From the NCBI RefSeq assembly GCF_003344865.1, contig NZ_CP031165.1, positions 3,849,910 to 3,913,909 on the forward strand: DNA of 64,000 nt, written 5' to 3'. Numbering within the stretch: the first letter of the stretch is position 1; each line of letters starts with the position of its first letter. Origin of the DNA: Euzebya pacifica (GTDB lineage Bacteria; Actinomycetota; Nitriliruptoria; Euzebyales; Euzebyaceae). This document shows, piece after piece, positions 1 through 8,469 of this stretch. A program made the position numbers and the translations under genes. The notes beneath the pieces are model-generated. The model searched no databases. It was not told where the DNA came from and saw nothing but the letters and a program-made list of their open reading frames with translations.

Positions 1-488
1 GTCACCATGCCGAGCAGCAGGAACATCAGCCCCAGCAGGACCAGCTGCGGGGCCAGCGCACCACGATCGGGGTCGGCGAACTGGGGGAGGAAGGCCAGGA
101 AGAACACCGCGGTCTTGGGGTTGAGGACGTTGACGACGGCCCCCTGCCAGAACACCCGCCGCAGGGAGGTGACGCGTGCCGCATCGACGTGGACCGCGTC
201 GTCGTCGGCCCGGAGCCGGCGGATTCCGAGCCACACCAGGTACAGCGCCCCGGCCCACTTGACCGTGGTGAACGCCGTCGCCGAGGCCGCAAGGATCGCC
301 GACAGGCCGACCGCCGCGGCCACGACGTGACCGACGGTGCCCAGGTGGATGCCGGCCACGCTGACCAGCGCCGCCACCCTCCCCTGGTCGATGCCTCGAG
401 CGACGATGTACAGCACGGACGGACCGGGGATCACCAGCAGCGCCAGCGACGCGGCGAGGAACAGTCCGATGCGATCAGGATCGATCAT
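1..488 (-). CDS. LysE/RhtB-family amino-acid exporter (3' end outside window)
   Basis: Read from an ATG at 488 leftwards, the frame stays open to the window edge, so the C-terminus is missing. The translation starts MIDPDRIGLFLAASLALLVI and carries the family signature PGPSVLYIV near residues 21-29. A long hydrophobic segment follows, then the second conserved block NVLNPKTAVFFLAFLPQF, which is typical of LysE/RhtB exporters. Members are six-helix inner-membrane proteins that export amino acids such as lysine, threonine or homoserine lactones; the substrate cannot be told from sequence. The gene lies 42 bp downstream of the M16 protease gene on the same strand and may be read through from it. 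Confidence 0.88.
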   Translation of the reverse strand, partial: MIDPDRIGLFLAASLALLVIPGPSVLYIVARGIDQGRVAALVSVAGIHLGTVGHVVAAAVGLSAILAASATAFTTVKWAGALYLVWLGIRRLRADDDAVHVDAARVTSLRRVFWQGAVVNVLNPKTAVFFLAFLPQFADPDRGALAPQLVLLGLMFLLLGMV

Positions 489-530
489 CCCGACAGTCTA
501 GGCGCGTTCCCGGACTCCCGGTCACCTTGG

Positions 531-1811
531 TCAGGCGACGGCGGCCAGGTCGTCGGCGTCGAGGGGACCGACGGCGGCGATCGTCTGGGGGCCACCGAGC
601 AGGACCTCGGCGACCTCGGCCACCTCGTCAGCCGTGACGGCCTCGATGGCGGCCATGATCTCGTCCAGGCCCAGCAGGGGTGTGCCCGTCGTCATGGCGC
701 GACCCATCCGGGTCATCCGGCTGGAGGTGTCCTCCAGCGCGAGGATGGTCGAGCCGGTCAGGTACCCCTTGGCCTGCAGGAGCTCCTCGGCAGTCATGCC
801 GCCGGTCCGCATCTTCTCCAGCTCGGCCCGGACGACCTCGACGGTCTCCACGGCCTTGCCGGGGGCAGTCCCGACGTACACGGCGTAGGTGCCGCTGTCG
901 GCGTACATGGCGGGGTAGCTGTAGACGCTGTAGGCCAGGCCGCGCCGTTCGCGGACCTCCTGGAACAGCCGGCTGGCCATCCCTCCCCCGAGCGCCTGGT
1001 TGAGCACGCTCATGGCCCAACGACGGTCGTCGCCGCGCTGCAGCCCCGATCCGCCGAGAACCAGGTGGGCCTGCTCGGTCGGTCGACGGTGGACCCGCAG
1101 CGGCTCGATCGGCGCAGCGGTCGGCTGCACCGTCTCGACCTCGCTCTGGAAGCCGGGTTCGTAACCACCGAGGGCCTCGTCGACCAGCTTGACCAGGTCG
1201 TCGTGCACGACGTTGCCGGCCACGGCCACGGTGATGACGTCGGTGGTGTACCGCGCCTTCCACCAGCCAGCGACCTCGTCACGGGACATCGCGGTCATGG
1301 AGGCCTCGGACCCGAGGATCTCCTTGCCCAGCGGATGGTCGCCGTAGAACGCCTGGGCGAACTCCGAGTGCACCAGGTCGTCGGGCGCGTCGAGGTGCAT
1401 GCGGATCTCCTCCAGCACCACGTCGCGTTCGTTCTCCACCTCGTGCGGTTCGACGACCGAGGCGGTCAGCATGTCGCCGAGCACGTCCACCGCCCGGACC
1501 AGGTCGCGGTCCAGGCAGCGGGCGTAGTAGGCGGTGTATTCCTTCGTGGTGAAGGCGTTCATGTCGCCCCCGACCGCGTCGAGGACCTGCGCGATCTCCA
1601 GCGCCGAACGCCGCCCCGTCCCCTTGAACAACAGGTGTTCGAGGAAATGGGTGGCGCCTTCCAGGGGGGGCTGCTCGTGTCGCGAGCCGACCCCCACCCA
1701 GAAACCGACGCTGATGCTGCGCACCCCCGGCATGTGCTCGCTGACCACCCTGATCCCGTTGGGGAGGGTGGTCAGGCGAACACCGTCGGGGATCCTGACG
1801 CCTTCAACCAC
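531..1811 (-). CDS. M16 (pitrilysin/processing-peptidase-like) zinc metalloprotease
   Basis: This 426-aa protein has the inverted zinc motif of family M16, HFLEH at residues 55-59. A glutamate pair at 134-135 lies at the usual distance for the third zinc ligand. The N-terminal half (about 10-205) is the active M16 domain and the C-terminal half (about 210-420) is the inactive partner domain, with the usual late arginine/tyrosine block (RGLAYSVYSYPAMYADSGTY). No signal peptide is seen, so a cytoplasmic peptide-degrading role is likely. The gene starts 20 bp after the pnp stop. An M16 protease directly after pnp is a common arrangement in actinobacteria and other Gram-positives, and it supports co-transcription. 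The substrate is unknown. Confidence 0.95.
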   Translation of the reverse strand: MVEGVRIPDGVRLTTLPNGIRVVSEHMPGVRSISVGFWVGVGSRHEQPPLEGATHFLEHLLFKGTGRRSALEIAQVLDAVGGDMNAFTTKEYTAYYARCLDRDLVRAVDVLGDMLTASVVEPHEVENERDVVLEEIRMHLDAPDDLVHSEFAQAFYGDHPLGKEILGSEASMTAMSRDEVAGWWKARYTTDVITVAVAGNVVHDDLVKLVDEALGGYEPGFQSEVETVQPTAAPIEPLRVHRRPTEQAHLVLGGSGLQRGDDRRWAMSVLNQALGGGMASRLFQEVRERRGLAYSVYSYPAMYADSGTYAVYVGTAPGKAVETVEVVRAELEKMRTGGMTAEELLQAKGYLTGSTILALEDTSSRMTRMGRAMTTGTPLLGLDEIMAAIEAVTADEVAEVAEVLLGGPQTIAAVGPLDADDLAAVA

Positions 1812-1831
1812 GGTGTCGGATCCCTGCCGTA

Positions 1832-4267
1832 CTAGGAGCGACGACGGCGACGACGACGGCCTTCGCCGTCCTCGGACCCACCGTCACGGCTGCGGGTGCG
1901 CGTGCGCTCCCGGCCACCGTCGCTGTCGCCACCACGCTCGCGGCTGCGACCACGGTCGCCACCCTCGGCGCGGGGCTCGGCCGGCTTCTCCTCCGCGCGG
2001 GTCTCCGCAGCGCGGGTCTCCGGCTGCGCCTCGACCTCGACGTCGTCATCGTCGTCGTCGGCGGCACCAGCCGTCGGCTCCTCGATGATGGCCAGGGAGA
2101 ACTTGTTGCCGTTCTTCACCTCGCGGACCTCGACCCACAGCTTGTCACCGACGCTGACGGCTTCGTCCGCGTGGTCCAGGCGCTTGTTGCCGCCCAGCTG
2201 GGAGATGTGCAGCAGGCCGTCTGCACCCGGGGTCAGGTTGACGAAGGCGCCGAAGTCGACGGTCTTGACGACCGTGCCGTAGTAGCGCTCGCCCTCCTGC
2301 GGGACGACGGGGTTGGCGATCGCACGGATGCGGGCCAGGGCCATGTCGGCCGAGGGACCGTCGGCGGCGTAGATGCGCACCACACCGCGACCGGCGTCGT
2401 CCTCGACGTCGATGTTGGCGCCGGTCTCCTCGGTGATCTCGCGGATGATCTTGCCCTTCGGGCCGATGACCTCGCCGATCTTGTCCTGCGGGATGTACTC
2501 GACGTGCACCTTCGGCGCGTACTTGTTCATCTCCTTGCGGGGCTCGGAGATGCAGTCCGTGATGACGTCCAGGATCTCCATCCGGGCGTCCTTGGCCTGG
2601 TTCAGCGCGTCGGCCAGGACCTGGGCGGGGATACCCGACAGCTTGGTGTCCAGCTGCAGGGCGGTCACGAAGTCCGCGGTACCGGCGACCTTGAAGTCCA
2701 TGTCGCCGAAGGCGTCCTCGGCTCCCTGGATGTCGGTGAGGGTCGTGTACTTGCCGTCCTCGGAGATGAGGCCCATCGCGATACCGGCCACGGGGGCGTG
2801 GATCGGGATACCGGCGTCCATCAGGGACAGGGTCGAGGCGCAGACCGAGGCCATGGAGGTCGAGCCGTTGGAGGACACGACCTCGCTGACCAGGCGCATG
2901 GCGTAGGGCAGGACCTCGGTGGAGGGCACGACGGGCAGGAGTGCCCGCTCGGCCAGCGCACCGTGACCGATCTCACGACGCTTCGGACCGCGCATGAAGC
3001 CGGTCTCGCCGACGGAGAACGGCGGGAAGTTGTAGTGGTGGATGTACCGCTTCTCGGTGTTCGGGTCGATGGTGTCCAGGCGCTGGGCGTCACGCATCAT
3101 GCCGAGCGTCAGGATGTTCAGGACCTGGGTCTCACCGCGGGTGAAGATGCCCGAGCCGTGCGCGCGGGGCAGGACGCCGACCTCGGCGGACAGGGCGCGG
3201 AGGTCAGCCGGGCCACGGCCGTCGATGCGGACGCCGTCGTTGACGACGCGGCGACGGATGAGGGTCTTCTCGAGGGAGCGGTAGGCGTTCTTGGCCTGCT
3301 TCTCCAGCTCGTCGTCGGCGACGTCGACGTCACCGGCGTTGGCGAACACGTAGTCGATCGCCTGGTCACGCAGCTCCGCGATGGCGTCGCCGCGCTGCTT
3401 CTTGTCCATCCGGTCGTCGACCAGGATGCGGCCGAGCTCCTTGGCGGTGGCCTTCTCCACGGCGTCGTAGACGCGGGAGTCGTAGGCGGCGAACAGCGGG
3501 AAGTCGCGAGCCTCGGCCTTCGGGGCCTTGCCGGCGAAGTCCACCTGCAGGGCACACAGCTGCTTGAGGTAGCCCTTGGCCTCCTCCAGCGCCTTGCCGA
3601 GGACTTCCTCGGTCGGCTTGACCGCACCCATCTCGATCTTGGTGACCGCGTCCTCGGTGGCCTCGGCCTCGACCATGAGGACGTCGACCTCACCGGAGTC
3701 GGGGTTCAGGCGACCGGCGACGACGAGGTCGAACACGCCCTCTTCGTCCATCCACTCGAAGGTGGGGAAGACCGTCCAGTTGCCGTCGCGGTCCATACCC
3801 ATGCGGACACCGGCGACCGGGCCGTCGAAGGGGATGCCGGCCAGCATCGTGGCAGCCGAGGCGCCGTTGATGGCCAGGACGTCCGGCGGGTTGGACTGGT
3901 CCGCGGACAGCGTGGTGATGAGGATCTGGATCTCGTTGCGCAGGCCGTCGTGGAACGTCGGCCGCATGGGGCGGTCGACGAGGCGGCAGGTCAGGATCGC
4001 GTTCTCGCTGGGGCGTCCCTCGCGCTTGAAGAAGGAGCCCGGGATGCGACCCGCGGCGTACATCTTCTCCTCGAAGTCCACCGTCAGGGGGAAGAAGTCG
4101 AGGTGGTCCTTGGGCGCACGGCTGCCGGTCGAGGTGACCAGCAGGATCGTCTCGCCGAGGTGGCAGACGACAGAGCCGCCGGCCTGGCCGGCAAGCTTGC
4201 CGGACTCCATGGTGATCTCGACGCCGCCGACAGTGGCAGACGCGGAGTAGGTACCGAGCTTCGTCAT
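1832..4267 (-). CDS. pnp: Polyribonucleotide nucleotidyltransferase (PNPase)
   Basis: The 811-aa protein has the full PNPase layout: two RNase PH domains (about 10-220 and 335-560), an alpha-helical linker, a KH domain with the GPKG loop in VIGPKGKIIREITEETGA, and an S1 domain (YYGTVVKTVDFGAFVNLTPG). It degrades RNA 3' to 5' by phosphorolysis. The C-terminus carries about 75 extra residues, first an Asp run, then an Arg/Glu/Gly-rich tail ending in seven arginines and a serine. Such tails are common in actinobacterial RNases and probably bind RNA. An AAAGG Shine-Dalgarno sequence lies 10-15 bases before the ATG at 4267. The order rpsO-pnp-M16 is the classic one. Confidence 0.98.
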   Translation of the reverse strand: MTKLGTYSASATVGGVEITMESGKLAGQAGGSVVCHLGETILLVTSTGSRAPKDHLDFFPLTVDFEEKMYAAGRIPGSFFKREGRPSENAILTCRLVDRPMRPTFHDGLRNEIQILITTLSADQSNPPDVLAINGASAATMLAGIPFDGPVAGVRMGMDRDGNWTVFPTFEWMDEEGVFDLVVAGRLNPDSGEVDVLMVEAEATEDAVTKIEMGAVKPTEEVLGKALEEAKGYLKQLCALQVDFAGKAPKAEARDFPLFAAYDSRVYDAVEKATAKELGRILVDDRMDKKQRGDAIAELRDQAIDYVFANAGDVDVADDELEKQAKNAYRSLEKTLIRRRVVNDGVRIDGRGPADLRALSAEVGVLPRAHGSGIFTRGETQVLNILTLGMMRDAQRLDTIDPNTEKRYIHHYNFPPFSVGETGFMRGPKRREIGHGALAERALLPVVPSTEVLPYAMRLVSEVVSSNGSTSMASVCASTLSLMDAGIPIHAPVAGIAMGLISEDGKYTTLTDIQGAEDAFGDMDFKVAGTADFVTALQLDTKLSGIPAQVLADALNQAKDARMEILDVITDCISEPRKEMNKYAPKVHVEYIPQDKIGEVIGPKGKIIREITEETGANIDVEDDAGRGVVRIYAADGPSADMALARIRAIANPVVPQEGERYYGTVVKTVDFGAFVNLTPGADGLLHISQLGGNKRLDHADEAVSVGDKLWVEVREVKNGNKFSLAIIEEPTAGAADDDDDDVEVEAQPETRAAETRAEEKPAEPRAEGGDRGRSRERGGDSDGGRERTRTRSRDGGSEDGEGRRRRRRRS

Positions 4268-4561
4268 GTGGTGTTGCCTTTCGTCCCGCGTTGGTTCCTT
4301 CTACGCACGCCTATCGGTGCGCCGCGGGGTTGGTTGGTGAAGCACGAGACGACTGCCCTGTCAGGGGGCGGATCTCCAGCCCCGGTTCCCAGTGGTCACA
4401 CGCCAGAGTCCTGGAGGTACAGGCGGGCTGGCGGGTGGCCACTGACAACCGAGAGCGCTTCGGTGCCCGAGGATGGGGCGATCGTCTCGCAGGTCGTATG
4501 CAGTTGTGAGGTGCACCCGTGGGTGCGATGCCGTCGGGATCCCGGGCACGTCGTGCCGAGA
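4268..4561. other. Intergenic leader between rpsO and pnp
   Basis: About 290 bp without a convincing gene. It lies downstream of the rpsO terminator, so it must hold the promoter and leader of pnp. I see an imperfect inverted repeat, CAGTGGTCAC near 4389 and GTGGCCACTG near 4436, that could fold in the pnp leader. In several bacteria PNPase controls its own leader after RNase III cleavage, so a structured leader would be no surprise. I could not assign a clear -10/-35 pair. Confidence 0.4.
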
Positions 4562-4603
4562 AAATCGACGAACGGCGCCGGCCCCGAAGGGTCCCGGCGC
4601 CGT
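4562..4603 (-). terminator. Rho-independent terminator of rpsO
   Basis: A perfect 10-bp stem is formed by ACGGCGCCGG (4572-4581) and CCGGCGCCGT (4594-4603), with a 12-base loop. In the minus-strand transcript the stem is followed within a few bases by a short U run (TTTT at 4561-4564). It lies 9 bp after the rpsO stop codon. Confidence 0.75.
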
Positions 4604-4612
4604 CGAGGCGTG

Positions 4613-4885
4613 CTAGCGGCGCAGTCCCAGCCGCTGGATCAGCGAGCGGTAACGCTCGATGTCCTTGCGCTGGAGGTAGCCGAGGAGGTTCCTCCTCTGA
4701 CCGACCAGCATCAGCAGGCCGCGTCGGGAGTGGTGGTCCTTCGCGTGGGTCTTGAGGTGAGCGGTCAGGTGGTTGATCCGACCGGTCAGCAACGCGATCT
4801 GCACCTCGGGGGAGCCGGTGTCACCCTCGTGGGTGGCGTACTCCTTGAGGATCTCTTCCTTGTTGGGCAGGGGTGCCTTGGGCAT
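4613..4885 (-). CDS. rpsO: 30S ribosomal protein S15
   Basis: The 90-aa product is the normal length for S15 and shows its hallmarks: the N-terminal helix [21 protein letters not shown], then [26 protein letters not shown] and [24 protein letters not shown]15 binds 16S rRNA helices 20-22 early in 30S assembly. The frame is open further upstream, but the ATG at 4885 is preceded by GAGGAG at a 9-base spacing and matches the family start, so the longer version is rejected. A terminator follows at once, and pnp is next on the same strand. Confidence 0.98.
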   Translation of the reverse strand: MPKAPLPNKEEILKEYATHEGDTGSPEVQIALLTGRINHLTAHLKTHAKDHHSRRGLLMLVGQRRNLLGYLQRKDIERYRSLIQRLGLRR

Positions 4886-5057
4886 CTGTGATTGCTCCTC
4901 GTCGTGGTCGTGTCCCGCCGGGTGGGCTGCGCTCATCGCAGTCCGGGGTACCTGGCCGAGCGTCGGAGCCGACGCCGTCCTGGCCCTCCTGGGATCACCC
5001 GCCGTGCCGGTGAGAAACACCGAACGGGCACGAGATGATCGCCACCGAATGGTGACT

Positions 5058-5094
5058 AGCGACGGAGTATAGCGAGAAGCCCGTCGCTGACCAC
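5058..5094 (-). promoter_or_regulatory. Putative rpsO promoter inside a dyad
   Basis: On the minus strand a perfect TATACT -10 hexamer lies at 5066-5071. At a 17-bp spacing the -35 position (5089-5094) reads GTGGTC, which is weak. The -10 sits in the loop of a perfect 8-bp inverted repeat, AGCGACGG (5058-5065) and CCGTCGCT (5081-5088). The dyad could be an operator, or the terminator stem of the CWB2 gene that ends at 5099. The predicted leader of rpsO is about 170 bases. Confidence 0.5.
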
Positions 5095-5098
5095 CGTC

Positions 5099-7174
5099 CT
5101 ACGGGCGGACGGTCGGTCCACCCACGAGGTCGAATCCGGACGGCAGGGGCAGGCTCGCCACGGATCCGTCGCCCGTGTTGACGACCCGTACCTCGCTTCC
5201 GGCATGCCAGGCCACCAGGGTGCCGGATCCGTCGGTTGCGATTCGACCGCCTGCCGCGCCGTCGCCGGCGTCGTCCACGAGCACGGTCGTGTCACCGCTG
5301 GCGGCGTCCACGCCCACGAGGGACACGCCGTCGTCGGTGTCGGCCAGGACGAGGACGGTGGAACCGTCGGGCGTCCACACGGGTGTGCTGTTGACGTCGA
5401 GGCCGTCGACCTCCACGACATCTCCATCGGGCCACGGGGCGATGCGCAGCACGCCGATGTTGGCGATCGTGTCGACGATGGCGATGTCTCCGGACTGGCT
5501 GGGGTCCCACGCCGCCCCGATGACCTGCGCACCCGCACGGCGCTGGACCTGCGGACCGGGGTTGTCTCCGGCAGCAACCCTCGAGAGGTCCATGACCAGC
5601 TCCTGTCCTCCCGTGAGGTACAGGGTCCCCGAGATGCCCGGGTGGACATCCGCCTCGGCCTGGAGTGGGTGGTGGTTGCGGGCCTGGTGGGACGCCTGCA
5701 CCGATCCGCCCGGCCCGGCCCCGCTCTGGGCAGCACCACCGATGGCATCCTGCAACAGGAAGCCGTCGTTGAAGCTGACGTAGCTGCCGCCGTTGACGTT
5801 GTCGCCGGCATCGATGCCGGCGCTGTCGTCGCCATAGGGCCGCGGGTCGGTGCCGTTGGTCAGCTGCAACGTCTCGCCCAGCAGCTGGTACACGCCGTCG
5901 TCGTCGAGCCCCGGACGTTGGGCGAGCATCACGGCACGTTCACCGGCGGCGTGGAAGTCCACGTCCGTGCAGTACTGGTCGATACAGGGATAGGCGAGCC
6001 CGCCCCCGCTGCCGTCGAACTGTGCCCCCCACAGCATCGATGCCTCCTCGTTGGCCACGGTGTAGAGGATCGTTCCGGGCGGAACGGGCATGCGAACTGC
6101 TGGCGTGAAGCCGATCTCGACGCGGCCGGCGTCGCACACCTGCGACGTGACCGCACACGACATGGCCACCGGACCGGGTGCCAGGTAGTCCACCGTGGCC
6201 GGCGGCAACGAGTCGACGTTGCCCAGCACCACCGGCGCCGGCGCCCCCTCACGCGCACCCGAATCAGGATCCACCGCCCCACCCTCGGCCTGCGCCGCCG
6301 CACCGAACCCGGCCGCCCACGCATCCTCCGAGAACCCATCCACCAGGATGATCCGCTCCACATCAGCCACCGCCCCCAGGCCACGCGCATCAGCGATCGC
6401 CAACGCCGTCGCCGCACGATCCGCCCCCGACACCCGCGTCACCGACATCCCCATGGCAACCAACGCGTCCTCCACCGCCTGCCCGACCGCCGCGGTCCCA
6501 CCAACGATGTTGACCGACGTGATCCCCGACCCCGCCAGGTAGTCACGCGTCGAGGTCGTCAGCTGATCGGTCTGGGTCAACAACACCGGCCACCCCTCCG
6601 CCGCAGCCCACCCACCAGCAGCCAACGTGTCAGCGAATCCGCTGGACGGGTTGCCCTCCACCCCACCCGCACGCGCCAGGATCGCCGTCGTCGCCGACGG
6701 CCGCTCACGCGCCACCTCGATCGCCGTCTCGATCCGCGTCGGTCCCGACAACCGCGACACCGACAAGCCCTCACCAGCCAGCTCGTCGACCACCGCCGCA
6801 GACACCGCCGACTCACCGCCCAGCACCACCGCCTCCGTTGCCCCGAGACGCCGGATCTCCGCCGTCGTCTGCGCCGGCACCGGCCCGTCGGTGGGCACCA
6901 ACAACAACGGCCCCTCGTCCTGCAGCACCCCCGACGCCAACGAGTCCGCGAACACGTCCTCCCGCCCGATCAGCACCCGCTGCGCGCCCTCGTCGGGAAA
7001 CGTCACCCGCGACAGCTCCACCGTCACATCCACGTTCGGCATCGAGGACTCCCCCAGCCCCACCGCGATCGTGTCCGCAGGAAACGGCCCCTCCTCCCCC
7101 GCCACCACCGGGACGACCCCCACCAGCGCCAGCACACACGCCACGACGACCAACAGCATCCAACGCTTCACCAC
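5099..7174 (-). CDS. Secreted CWB2 (cell-wall-binding repeat 2) protein with TolB/beta-propeller-like C-terminal half
   Basis: The 691-aa protein starts with a Sec signal peptide (KRW then a Val/Leu-rich core ending VVPVVAGEEG). Residues about 48-350 form three CWB2 (PF04122-type) repeats with the marks FADSLASGVL, VVLGGESAVS, RLSGPTRIETAIEVA and VNIVGGTAAVG. The rest (about 350-690) holds WD40/TolB-like strands such as AAWDPSQSGDIAIV and PVWTPDGSTVLVLA, so an extracellular beta-propeller is likely. Family knowledge suggests non-covalent anchoring to wall polymers; the ligand of the propeller is unknown. The start is a GTG pair: AGGAG lies 3 bases before the first (7174) and 6 before the second (7171), so the second is favoured. 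Codon choice changes sharply near 6230 (see findings). Confidence 0.88.
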   Translation of the reverse strand: MVKRWMLLVVVACVLALVGVVPVVAGEEGPFPADTIAVGLGESSMPNVDVTVELSRVTFPDEGAQRVLIGREDVFADSLASGVLQDEGPLLLVPTDGPVPAQTTAEIRRLGATEAVVLGGESAVSAAVVDELAGEGLSVSRLSGPTRIETAIEVARERPSATTAILARAGGVEGNPSSGFADTLAAGGWAAAEGWPVLLTQTDQLTTSTRDYLAGSGITSVNIVGGTAAVGQAVEDALVAMGMSVTRVSGADRAATALAIADARGLGAVADVERIILVDGFSEDAWAAGFGAAAQAEGGAVDPDSGAREGAPAPVVLGNVDSLPPATVDYLAPGPVAMSCAVTSQVCDAGRVEIGFTPAVRMPVPPGTILYTVANEEASMLWGAQFDGSGGGLAYPCIDQYCTDVDFHAAGERAVMLAQRPGLDDDGVYQLLGETLQLTNGTDPRPYGDDSAGIDAGDNVNGGSYVSFNDGFLLQDAIGGAAQSGAGPGGSVQASHQARNHHPLQAEADVHPGISGTLYLTGGQELVMDLSRVAAGDNPGPQVQRRAGAQVIGAAWDPSQSGDIAIVDTIANIGVLRIAPWPDGDVVEVDGLDVNSTPVWTPDGSTVLVLADTDDGVSLVGVDAASGDTTVLVDDAGDGAAGGRIATDGSGTLVAWHAGSEVRVVNTGDGSVASLPLPSGFDLVGGPTVRP

Positions 7175-7180
7175 GGACTC

Positions 7181-7208
7181 CTCACCACGACCATCCAGAT
7201 GTGGTGAG
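7181..7208. promoter_or_regulatory. 8-bp inverted repeat at the CWB2-gene ribosome binding site
   Basis: CTCACCAC (7181-7188) and GTGGTGAG (7201-7208) are perfect arms around 12 bases. In the minus-strand RNA the 3' arm runs into the AGGAG Shine-Dalgarno sequence (7178-7182) of the CWB2 gene, so folding could partly hide it. It could equally be a protein-binding dyad. It lies in the 86-bp gap between the subtilase gene and the CWB2 gene. Confidence 0.5.
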
Positions 7209-7260
7209 GCTAGGAACCCCCGCTAACCAACCGCTAACGAGCGAGCCGGGAACCCGACGA

Positions 7261-8469
7261 TCAACCCTCGAGGTAGTGCTCGTGGACCCAGCCGATCGAC
7301 GCGACGAGCTGCACCAGCCCCTCGCCGCCGTCCTCCACCTTCAGCGCATCCTCCTCGAGTGCCTTCCAGACGTCCTCGGCCTCCATGTCGGGGGCGAGCG
7401 CCAGCAGCAGCGCCGCCTGGCCGCTGATGAAGGGCGCGGCCATCGATGTCCCGCTCCAGCTGGCCCATCCGCCACCCGGGACGGGGGCGATGATGTGTTC
7501 GCCCGGGGCGGAGATGTCCACCCAGCCCCCACGGCTGGAGAACCCGGCCAGGACGGTTCCGTCCGTCGCCAGCGCGGCGGTCGCGATGACCTCGTCGAAC
7601 TCCGCCGGGTAGTGCTTCTCGTCGGTACCGGTGTTGCCGGCCGCGGCGACGATGACGACCTGCTGGTCCTCCGCGTCCTTGACCGCCTGCTCGAGGACCT
7701 TCGACTTCTCCCCCGCGCCGAAGCTGATGTTGATGACGTCAGCACCCTGCTCCAGCGCCATCCAGATCGCCTCTGCGGCGAGGAAGCTGCTGCCCATGCC
7801 CTCGGCGTCGAGCACCCGGAAGGGCATGACGGTGACATCGGGGGCCGCGAGGTCGACGATGGCGGTGATGTGGGTGCCGTGCCCGTGGGCCTCGTCGACC
7901 GTGCCGTCACCGTCGTCGTCGACGCCGTTGGCGACCTCGTTGGGGTCCGGGTCGTCGTCGACGAGGTCCCACCCTCCGTCCAGGGTGACGAACGGGACGG
8001 CGCTCGGGTCGACGCCGGTGTCCAGGACCGCAACGCGAACGCCAGCGCCGTGGGTCTGTTCGTGCGCCGCGGCGAGGTCGAGCAGTCCGACGGCCGGCTG
8101 GGTGCGGAAGTCATCCTCGGTGCTCGGCACCGCGCGGGCCTCTCCGTCGTTCCACCCGCTCATGCGTCCGCCGGCCTCGGGAATCGAGCCGGTGATGTCC
8201 TCCTCGGCGTAGGCCACCCCCTCCTGCTTCTTGATCTTGTCGGCGGCCTTGTGCGCGTCGTGGTCGGACCTGAACCGCCAGACGTTGCGGGACGCGAGGA
8301 CCGGCTCGACGACGGTCGTGTCGCTCGCCGCCGCGATGGCGGCGGGGTCCACCCCCGACCCGAGGCGGGCGACGATGTCACCGGGCTCGCCGGCGCTGGC
8401 ACCGGTGGCCAGCAGGGGAACCAGCAGGATCGTGGACAGGCCGGCGGAAAGCAGCTTCACGAGTTTCAT
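7261..8469 (-). CDS. Secreted S8 subtilisin-like serine protease (last gene of the CHAT module)
   Basis: The product is 402 aa from an ATG at 8469 that overlaps the stop of the CHAT gene (ATGA). A signal peptide (MKLVKLLSAGLSTILLVPLL, cleavage near ASAGEP) is followed by an I9-like propeptide region (about 30-95). The catalytic domain has Asp150 (VAVLDTGVD), His197 (HGHGTH), the oxyanion Asn279 (AAGNTG) and Ser342 (SGTSMAAP). Between Asp and His lies an acidic, calcium-binding-like loop (DDDGDGTVDE). All triad residues are present, so the enzyme should be active and exported. The frame is open upstream but inside the CHAT gene. Strict coupling to an apparently cytoplasmic CHAT protein is the odd point. 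Confidence 0.95.
   Translation of the reverse strand: MKLVKLLSAGLSTILLVPLLATGASAGEPGDIVARLGSGVDPAAIAAASDTTVVEPVLASRNVWRFRSDHDAHKAADKIKKQEGVAYAEEDITGSIPEAGGRMSGWNDGEARAVPSTEDDFRTQPAVGLLDLAAAHEQTHGAGVRVAVLDTGVDPSAVPFVTLDGGWDLVDDDPDPNEVANGVDDDGDGTVDEAHGHGTHITAIVDLAAPDVTVMPFRVLDAEGMGSSFLAAEAIWMALEQGADVINISFGAGEKSKVLEQAVKDAEDQQVVIVAAAGNTGTDEKHYPAEFDEVIATAALATDGTVLAGFSSRGGWVDISAPGEHIIAPVPGGGWASWSGTSMAAPFISGQAALLLALAPDMEAEDVWKALEEDALKVEDGGEGLVQLVASIGWVHEHYLEG

Noticed and set aside
2171-4891. 906-aa plus-strand open frame opposite pnp and rpsO
   Set aside because: It is a GC-rich antisense shadow. The composition is Asp/Val/Gly/His-rich with no family motif, and the minus strand holds clear pnp and rpsO.
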